A stretch of 51,783 nt of DNA from an uncultured Bacilli bacterium (lineage in GTDB: Bacteria > Bacillota_I > Bacilli_A > RF39 > UBA660): assembly GCA_910589335.1 (NCBI GenBank), contig CAJUTW010000004.1, positions 1-51,783 on the forward strand. Direction: 5' to 3'. Shown here in pieces: positions 45,967 to 51,783 of this stretch (position 1 is its first letter; every line of letters begins with the position of its first letter). The notes under the pieces were generated by a model, which had not been told where the DNA came from, made no database searches, and worked only from the letters and a program-made list of their open reading frames with translations. A program made the position numbers and the translations under genes.

Positions 45967-46034
45967 TAAATCATCCCTTCCTTTTACACAACAAAAAATC
46001 AATTCCATTTCTAGAATTGATATTTATTAGTAAA

Positions 46035-46093
46035 TTGAACCAAAGTTCAACCAGATTCTTTAATGGTGCCCTTCGGGAGGACGTACAGCAACT
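46035..46093 (-). repeat. Cassette left-flank module, copy A
   Basis: Begins with the hairpin TTGAAC-CAAA-GTTCAA, then AATGGTG, a hairpin CCC-TTC-GGG and AGGACGTACAGCAACT. It aligns without gaps to copy B over 49 bp (33 matches), and the first base pair of the CCC/GGG stem is T-A in copy B. Confidence 0.7.
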
Positions 46094-46105
46094 CCTAGAG
46101 CAAAA

Positions 46106-46138
46106 GAAATAGTTAGTAATAAATTTAACTAACTATAG
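46106..46138 (-). terminator. Terminator of the 46.2-kb NUDIX gene
   Basis: TAGTTAGT and ACTAACTA form an 8-bp stem; the minus strand continues TTTCTTTT. Confidence 0.6.
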
Positions 46139-46159
46139 TATATCACATATTTTAAAATT

Positions 46160-46762
46160 TTATCTTGTTTTTTTTCTGATAAAATTCTTATACGTTTCTA
46201 TTAAATCTGGATCATTTTGATTTTCAGGTAGATTATCTAAATCAAAAAATCTCATTTCTTTAGATTCTGAATCCCATTTCAATTCTCCAGAATACTTCCT
46301 AATACAATAAAGTGCCGTATTGTTTATAACAACATCACCATTCGGATAATCATTTCTTCTACTAGCCCCAGAAACTATATCAATTAATTCTAAATCTTCT
46401 TCCTTAACATCTAAATTTGTTTCCTCTTTAATTTCTCTAATGACTGTATCTTGAAACCTTTCTCCCAATTCTTGACAACCACCAGGTAATCCCCATCTAT
46501 CTCTATCTGCTCTGCTTTGTAATAATATTTGTCCATTTTCATTTACAATAATGGCAGCAGCACCATCTTGTAAAAGAACAAATTTATGTTTTAAAACTCC
46601 CATACAAAGTCTTGTAAATACTGGATATCCAATTATATTACTTAATTCAATTATTTCATTTGGTGAAAGTTCATTAATGATATTTATTAATTCTTCATAT
46701 GATAAATTTCTTTGTTCTTGAGTAGATAGGTTTTTAATTTTGTTTAGAATCTCTTGACTATT
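46160..46762 (-). CDS. NUDIX hydrolase with N-terminal helical extension
   Basis: About 200 residues. The catalytic domain starts near residue 62 (KHKFVLLQDGAAAIIVNENG) with the NUDIX box GGCQELGERFQDTVIREIKE then ETNLDV. Residues 1-60 form a helical extension, including LNKIKNLSTQEQRNLSYEEL. ATG 46762 (MNSQEIL) follows AAGGAGTGATG at a good distance and precedes the domain without a gap; an ATG at 46774-46777 is also possible. Its own promoter lies upstream. It is the gene of a cassette-like unit (46035-46903) flanked by the same modules as the RibD-like gene. Confidence 0.82.
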   Translation of the reverse strand, partial: NSQEILNKIKNLSTQEQRNLSYEELINIINELSPNEIIELSNIIGYPVFTRLCMGVLKHKFVLLQDGAAAIIVNENGQILLQSRADRDRWGLPGGCQELGERFQDTVIREIKEETNLDVKEEDLELIDIVSGASRRNDYPNGDVVINNTALYCIRKYSGELKWDSESKEMRFFDLDNLPENQNDPDLIETYKNFIRKKTR

Positions 46763-46789
46763 CATATACCACATCACTCCTTATAAGCA

Positions 46790-46820
46790 ATAATAGTATA
46801 TCATATTTTTTTAATTTTAC
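46790..46820 (-). promoter_or_regulatory. Promoter of the 46.2-kb NUDIX gene
   Basis: On the minus strand TTGTAA, 16 bases, then TATACT, followed by the ribosome site AAGGAGTGATG. A good match to a sigma-A promoter. Confidence 0.55.
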
Positions 46821-46854
46821 AAAATAAGTCATTCCAAAAAGATTTATCTTTTTC

Positions 46855-46903
46855 ACACGTTCATTGATTATGTCAATGTACAAGTGTGTTTACTAAATTG
46901 ACA
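46855..46903 (-). repeat. Cassette right-flank module, copy D2
   Basis: 49 bp, 45 identical to 33256-33304. The four differences fall at positions 15, 16, 23 and 44; the one at 44 restores an extra pair in the TGTCAA/TTGACA arms. Confidence 0.85.
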
Positions 46904-46918
46904 CCATTTAGTATATAT

Positions 46919-46955
46919 GGACTACGATTTTAAAAATAATCGTAGTCCTTTTCTT
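46919..46955 (+). terminator. Hairpin between the Mob gene and the NUDIX cassette
   Basis: GGACTACGATT (46919-46929) and AATCGTAGTCC (46938-46948) form a perfect 11-bp stem followed by TTTTCTTC on the plus strand. On the minus strand, the direction of the Mob gene, no T-run follows, so it may be a boundary structure instead. Confidence 0.6.
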
Positions 46956-46971
46956 CAATATGATTAGTTAA

Positions 46972-48155
46972 TTATTTCTCTTTTGATGTATCTTTAACAA
47001 TATCATTTATATCAGCTTCACTATATAAATGATTATCGTAACATTCTTTTATTTGCTCACTAACTAAATCTTTTTCTTTATCAGTACCAATAGATAATAT
47101 TTTCTTAAATATACCTTTTAGTAATTGAAGCAAATTAGAAATAAAACTTTTTAAAGAATTATATTTGATATTTACTTCTTCAAGTTCTTTCTTTAAATAT
47201 TTTATTTCATTATCTTTTTCATCATTAATTGCTAAAAATGCTTTATAGTATTTAATTTCTTTTTCTAACTCTTTATAAAGTCCTTCACTTTTAGCAACCT
47301 TATTAACTGCCTCATTTGCTTGTTTTAAATAATCCATTAACTCTAAATAAGTATCATAATCAAATACTATTCTTTTATTTAAGATACCTTTGGTTTTACT
47401 CTCCATTTTACTAATAAGTGCTCTATATTTTCTGTTGAGTTCCCATTTGGCATTATCTAAATCTTTATTAAATATTCTTGTTACTTGTTTCAGTTGTCTT
47501 GGACTAAGATTTTTTACACCTATATTTTTTTGTCCTCTTTCCAATTTAAATCCATTTTTATTTAATCGATTACAATACTTATCTTGTAATTCACTTAAAT
47601 GAATACTATTTTTGATATATGCCTTTTTAGAAACAGAATATCTTTCTTTATTAACTCGTTTATCAAACTTTTTAACAAGTGGGACAACAACTAAATGAAT
47701 ATGAGGAGTCTTCTCATCCATGTGTAATATAGCATGTATTATTTGTTCTTTTTTGTAACCCATATCCTCATAAACAAAATCTAATACAGTATTGGCCCAT
47801 TTCATTAACTCTTCTTCAGATAAACTATCAAAAAATATCTTATCACTTGTAAAAGTATTTCATCAGCAACGACACTTTTAGAATCATTTACCATTTGATA
47901 AAAACTTTTCTTCCTATCAGCTCTAGCATTTTTCATTCTTTCGTTAAATTCTAAGCGATAATCTTTTGTTATTTCATAAAATCTATCAATGTATCTTTTA
48001 TCACACTTAACAAGTTCAATATTTTTATGACAATCTTCTATTCTAATATCAGGGTTTGTTTTATAAGATTCTTTTTCTCTTTTGTTATGCTTACCTCTAT
48101 TAGCTAAATCACTTAATGATTTTACACCTTCACACCTAAATATAGCATAACTCAT
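46972..48155 (-). pseudogene. MobV (Mob/Pre) relaxase, frameshifted
   Basis: The 5' part (47805-48155) starts MSYAIFRCEGVKSLSDLANR and continues with GKHNKREKESYKTNPDI, the standard MobV N-terminus. Within CTTTTACAAG one A is missing; adding it joins VVADEILL to TSDKIFFDSLSEEELMKW. The 3' part (46972-47805) carries HMDEKTPHIHLVVVP, the His-rich metal site, then a long coiled-coil tail. MobV relaxases nick oriT to start DNA mobilization by a helper conjugative element. As given the protein is split before the metal site. It overlaps the recombinase gene by 20 bp. The pairing resembles TnpZ with TnpX in Tn4451. Confidence 0.85.
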
Positions 48156-49959
48156 TAGAAGACTCCTTTAGCCTGTTTACACGACATAATAAGGCACTTT
48201 CTAAATCTAGGGTAATAACACCTAATCTTAATGTTTTATCATTATATTTTTTACCATCTGATAAAACCATTAATCTTAATACTTTCTCATAATCTCCATT
48301 GGGAATGAAACCTACATCTTCTAATTGTTCATCGGCTTCTATTGCATAGTAGTTTAACTTGCAATCATCTGTAATAGTAGATTTTAGTTTTTCAAAATAG
48401 TTATAAGCTTCCTCGTGTGTTTTTCCTTCGTGATTCATTGGTATTTTATTACCATCTTCATCACTAAATAAAGTATAATTTAATGGAATACCATATTCAT
48501 TGTGATTGTTTACTAAAGAACACAAGAAATCTTCTCTAAAATTGATATTTGTTATTTCTAATTTATTATTTACTACTTGTAATTCTAAATTATCAATATA
48601 AGTAGCAATCAGTTTTTGAGCTTTTTCTCTAGTTAAACCTTGAATACAGTTATATAAACCAAGAACAAATTCTTCTGGTCTTGTATAAATATCTAAATGT
48701 TGTTTATCTTCTAATATTAGTAAATCATCTACTGTGAAATTTAATGATTCATATTGCTTTTGTTCTTGCCATTTCTTTAATAAATCTTGTTTTTGATATT
48801 CAATATGATTAAACTCTTTTTCAAATTCATTTTCTTTAACAATACCTTTTATATAAACTGCTTTAATTCTATCTAGTTGTTTATCTAATTCTTTAATTTA
48901 TTTCTCATAATCAATCTCTTTATTATCTAATTTTGATTTGATAAAAGGGGTATAGTAATTATTCATTAAATCATCTAACTTAACCAAATCAACAATTTGC
49001 ATAGCAAGAAGTTCTAATATATCAACTTCTTTGTAGTTTGTTTTACATTTTTTGCATTGATAGTAATAGTATTTCTTACCTGTTTTTTGTTTCGTAGTTG
49101 CTTTCCCACCTAGAAAACAACCACAATTAAAACACTTTAATTTATTAGTAAAAAGATAAGTTGCTGTTCTTTCATAGTGCCTAGCATTTCTTTGTTTTTG
49201 TGATTGGCAATTATTCCATTTTTCTTTAGATACAATAGGCTCAACTACATTTTCATAGTAAGTAGGATATTTTGTTTTTCTACCATTCACAAAGTCACCT
49301 TTGTATAATTCATTTGATAATATCTTTTGTATAGTGGAATCATACCAATTGGTTTTTCCTAACACTTTTTCTTGATTATAGATATTAGCAATTGTTTGAT
49401 GACTTTTTCCTTCTAAATATAAGTCAAAAACTCTTACTACAATATCTTTATTAAGTGGATCAACAACTAACTTTTTATTATCTCTTTTAAATCCGAGAGG
49501 TGTCCGATTGGGAATGTGTCCTTGCTTAATCGCTCCTGCTAAACCTATTTTAGTTCTTTCACTTGTTCTCTCAATTTCATTTTGTGAAACTGATGTAAGG
49601 ATTCTTGAAATCATTTTTCCATTAGCATTAGTAGTATTAATATCATCATTAGCACAATCTAGATAAGCATCATTTTCATCTAAGAAAGTCATTAACTTTT
49701 CCCAATCATAAATACTTCTTGTTATTCTATCTAATTTTAATGCTACCATGGTATTTATTTTCTTACTTTTGATATCTTCCTTTAATCTCTCAAAATCAGG
49801 TCTTAAATTGCCTTGTTTAGCACTAATTCCAGCATCTGTATAATAATCTACAATCGTATAACCTTTAAATTTACAAAATGTTTCTAATCTTTCTTTTTGT
49901 TCTGGTAAACTGAAACCCTCACGAGCCTGATCTTCAGTAGATACTCCTACGGAACGCAT
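48136..49959 (-). pseudogene. Large serine recombinase with in-frame stop
   Basis: The catalytic domain has VSTEDQAREGFSLPEQ, ALKLDRITRS and NEIERTSERTKIGLAG; the recombinase and zinc-ribbon domains follow (LKCFNCGCFLGG then YYQCKKCK). At 48898-48900 a TAA interrupts DYEK-stop-IKELDKQLDRIK, and the same frame continues through the usual coiled coil and a C-terminal domain to 48136. The expected residue is Glu (GAA), so this is a substitution. Near the 5' end TATATGCGT is followed by nine extra bases (TCCGTAGGA) before VSTEDQ, so YMR-VSTEDQ became YMR-SVG-VSTEDQ, and no normal start precedes it. Family members integrate and excise Tn4451-type elements. Probably inactive, although a protein truncated after the zinc ribbon could be made. 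Confidence 0.85.
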
Positions 49960-50097
49960 ATACCGTATTATTTTAAAACACTTTATATAATTAATTTTGG
50001 TTACAAAATAAATACCAATATCACTATTGGTACACAGTTAGAACAAGAAAAAGTTCATATTGATAAATTAGAAGTGACCTTATCATTAGGACTTTAA
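49960..50097 (+). other. Short open 3' coding remnant next to the recombinase
   Basis: The plus strand is open here and ends INTNITIGTQLEQEKVHIDK then LEVTLSLGL and a stop at 50095-50097. The composition looks protein-coding. It could be the 3' end of a gene cut by element insertion at the recombinase end. It contains the palindrome TACCAATA-TCAC-TATTGGTA at 50013-50032. No family recognised. Confidence 0.3.
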
Positions 50098-50134
50098 AAT
50101 AGTATATTTCAAATTTAAACAATAATTGTTGAAT

Positions 50135-50172
50135 AAAAAAATAGTTTTCGTTACTTGTTAAACTATTTTTTT
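50135..50172. terminator. Bidirectional terminator
   Basis: AAAAAAATAGTTT (50135-50147) and AAACTATTTTTTT (50160-50172) form a 13-bp stem with T-runs in both directions. It ends the P-loop ATPase gene and can end the plus-strand remnant. Confidence 0.85.
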
Positions 50173-50178
50173 AATTAT

Positions 50179-51186
50179 TTATAAATATAATTTAGGTGGA
50201 GTAGCATCCATTTTTCTCAATTGTTTAGTTTTACTTAATTGAACACTAATTTCATTATTAAATTCCTTTTCTAAATCCTGAACATGTCCATCTTGCCAAT
50301 CCAATAAATCAGCAATCTCTCCAAATGTATTTAACATCAATGATATATTGCCGTTAGTCCTATTTACTAAATTACTATAAATTTTAGCTGTCATAACGTT
50401 CTCATCGAAAGTTCTTTTAGAATTATCTGTTATTTCATTATATAATTTAATTCTTTTTCTTATAATTTGTTTGGCAACATCTACATTTTTTCCATACATA
50501 GCTGTTATAAATGAATAACCTTTATTTTCTAATTCAATTTGTTTATTTTTATCTTCTAGTAATAAATCATCAGCAGTAATTAAAGTTTTATCAAATAAAT
50601 CAAAATATTTACCTATCGTTTGTTGCACATAGGCACTACTACCATTAATCCAATCAAAACGATCAATCGCTAAAGTTAATGTGTTAATTCCAAACTTTTT
50701 CTTAAACCTTTCTAATATTTCTGCTGATATTTCAGTAGGCATTAAATATCTTTGTAATTCTTTTTTTTCATAATACATATCATTGATACAATCATCCGTA
50801 TTTTTAGATATATTTCTTAACAATTCTTCTATGTCTTTAAAGTCAGACTCATATGTTAAAATATAATTTGCACTTATATAAGACAATAAATTCCAAGAAA
50901 ATCTTAATTCATAATAATGATTTAAAAATCTTTCATCGAACAATTCGTTGGGATGATTAGAGAATGTAATAACCGAATCAAAATTCATCAATATAATTTG
51001 ATTTTTAGTTCCAAGCCCTTTGTCCTGTGTGTTATGAAGAATCAAACTTTTTCCTGTTCCTCTACCTCCGTTTAAAATTATTCTTCTTGAAGAATTTTCT
51101 ATTATTTCTTTACTCAATAAATCTACTGGTTCTCTTATAAATTGTTCCATTTTAATTATTTCATGTGGTCTTATATATTTAATCAT
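50179..51186 (-). CDS. P-loop ATPase of unknown role
   Basis: 335 residues. Walker A GGRGTGKS at residues 40-47 and a Walker B-like TLAIDRFDW near 169; no membrane segment. The overall arrangement (P-loop at 40, helical C-terminal half with a winged-helix-like end) resembles AAA/STAND-type ATPases often found in mobile elements or defence loci. No effector domain is fused and no partner lies within the window on this side. GGGAGG lies seven bases before the ATG. The role is not known. Confidence 0.7.
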   Translation of the reverse strand: MIKYIRPHEIIKMEQFIREPVDLLSKEIIENSSRRIILNGGRGTGKSLILHNTQDKGLGTKNQIILMNFDSVITFSNHPNELFDERFLNHYYELRFSWNLLSYISANYILTYESDFKDIEELLRNISKNTDDCINDMYYEKKELQRYLMPTEISAEILERFKKKFGINTLTLAIDRFDWINGSSAYVQQTIGKYFDLFDKTLITADDLLLEDKNKQIELENKGYSFITAMYGKNVDVAKQIIRKRIKLYNEITDNSKRTFDENVMTAKIYSNLVNRTNGNISLMLNTFGEIADLLDWQDGHVQDLEKEFNNEISVQLSKTKQLRKMDATPPKLYL

Positions 51187-51386
51187 TCAAAAACCTCCCT
51201 CTTTTTTAAGTATTATAACATAATTTTTAATAATTACATTTATTTTTAAATCTAAAAAATTAAATGTATCAATGAATATAATAAATAATATATAAGTATC
51301 TAATTTTAAAATATTAGTGTTTACAATAGTCCACAAAAATTTTATGCAATATTTCTAACAACAAAACATCAGACATTTTATCCTTA

Positions 51387-51414
51387 TTGACTATAAACAA
51401 ATGAGTGATACAAT
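51387..51414 (+). promoter_or_regulatory. Sigma-A promoter of the leader transcript
   Basis: TTGACT at 51387-51392, 16 bases, then TACAAT at 51409-51414: one mismatch to each consensus hexamer. Confidence 0.7.
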
Positions 51415-51420
51415 ATAGTA

Positions 51421-51477
51421 GAATATGAAAAAATTATATTTAACGGTGCTACTTGTATAATGAGTAGTGCTTTTTTT
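51421..51477 (+). ncRNA. Short leader RNA with 11-codon peptide and terminator
   Basis: Expected start near 51421. ATG at 51425 opens MKKLYLTVLLV and a stop. The stem GTGCTACT / AGTAGTGC (51446-51453, 51463-51470, two G-T pairs) overlaps the end of the peptide and is followed by seven T. A leader peptide reading into a terminator is the layout of ribosome-controlled attenuation. No ribosome site precedes this ATG, so a plain small RNA is also possible. Confidence 0.5.
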
Positions 51478-51783
51478 CATATTCAAGCACCTACATTTTA
51501 TCATTGATTTTCTTCAAAACTATGGCCATACTTTTGGCCATAAAATTACTAAAATTTCTAAAAATTATGGCCGGAATTTTAGAAAATTTACATTGAAAAA
51601 GTGTGTACGATTGTAGAACACCTTTCAGAAAGTCTTTATTTATAAGGATTTCAAAAAAATGCCAAAGTTAACAATTGTATAACAAATATTTCAAATGTAA
51701 ACACTTATGTTTTCACTAGTACCTTATGAAGTAAAAATCCACGCCTGAAAGACGTGGTTTTTCTCTGAGGCCTATAAGGCCAA

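Larger units (their letters stand above)
51187..51783. other. Gene-free structured region, probably mobile-element derived
   Basis: No ORF of useful length. It contains a promoter, a short leader and terminator (51387-51477), the hairpin TATGGCCA...TGGCCATA (51521-51542), a second terminator-like hairpin CCACG...CGTGG with TTTTTC (51739-51762), and GGCCT-ATA-AGGCC at the very end (51769-51781). The last 50 bases are richer in G and C than the rest. Together these suggest the upstream region of a gene lying past the window end. Confidence 0.6.

Noticed and set aside
46035..46093. Possible tRNA T-arm (GTTCAA hairpin with CACCA on the minus strand)
   Set aside because: No acceptor, D or anticodon stem can be formed around it; the same module recurs beside another gene.
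48898..48900. Readthrough or recoding of TAA in the serine recombinase
   Set aside because: No recoding structure is evident and the gene has another lesion at its start; a nonsense mutation is simpler.
1..51783. Mycoplasma-type genetic code (TGA = Trp)
   Set aside because: TGA serves as a stop at the ends of genes at 6673 and 43505 with a following gene starting at once, and Trp is encoded by TGG throughout.
1..51783. CRISPR array
   Set aside because: Short tandem repeats (8648-8706, 10791-10836) have no spacers, and no cas gene is present.

Overview
The window is very AT-rich and almost all genes lie on the minus strand. TGA is used as a stop codon (for example after the gene ending at 6673 and the response regulator ending at 43505), so this is the standard bacterial code and not the Mycoplasma code. 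Strong Shine-Dalgarno sites, pyruvate:ferredoxin oxidoreductase, a choloylglycine hydrolase family enzyme, many membrane-anchored proteins and a Bce-type peptide-sensing module suggest an anaerobic, probably gut-dwelling, AT-rich Firmicute (Bacilli/RF39-like). No rRNA, tRNA or CRISPR array was seen.

Layout. 1-5.4 kb: nifJ, a HExxH protein and a frameshifted metallo-beta-lactamase-fold gene. 5.5-10.8 kb: an envelope operon with two paralogous phosphodiester glycosidases, an SGNH hydrolase carrying an in-frame 9-bp tandem repeat, a membrane-anchored repeat protein and a small protein ending in a calcium-loop-like motif. 10.9-17.1 kb: a glycan/surface operon: GT4 glycosyltransferase, Alg14-like and Alg13-like subunits (the latter fused to a GtrA membrane domain), a 1072-residue prepilin-like protein with Ig-like repeats, and a small anchored protein. 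17.2-31.9 kb: housekeeping and unknown genes (RluA, an rRNA-type methyltransferase, a hybrid histidine kinase, an acyltransferase, a SipW-like signal peptidase, the choloylglycine hydrolase, an ASCH-transglutaminase fusion), interrupted by one intact insertion sequence with a perfect 25-bp target duplication.

31.9-50 kb is accessory. It holds a decayed nucleotidyltransferase, a 30-residue hydrophobic peptide with a very strong ribosome site, an IS110-family element and a second truncated one. It also holds a complete Bce-like signalling and ABC transporter locus with a repeated operator and a 43-residue companion membrane protein, small NUDIX and RibD-like genes, and a decayed pair of large serine recombinase plus MobV relaxase that resembles the core of Tn4451-type mobilizable transposons. 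Two unrelated single genes (RibD-like at 32.5 kb, NUDIX at 46.2 kb) share the same left and right flanking modules. A third site looks like a left half joined to a right half. This cassette-like pattern is the most unusual signal here.

50.1-51.8 kb: a lone P-loop ATPase, then about 600 bp of structured non-coding DNA with a good promoter, an 11-codon leader and an intrinsic terminator, resembling an attenuated leader of a mobile or resistance gene.

Several genes are broken by single-base indels in A/T runs and two by in-frame stops. The former could be real decay or sequence error; the latter are base substitutions and look real.
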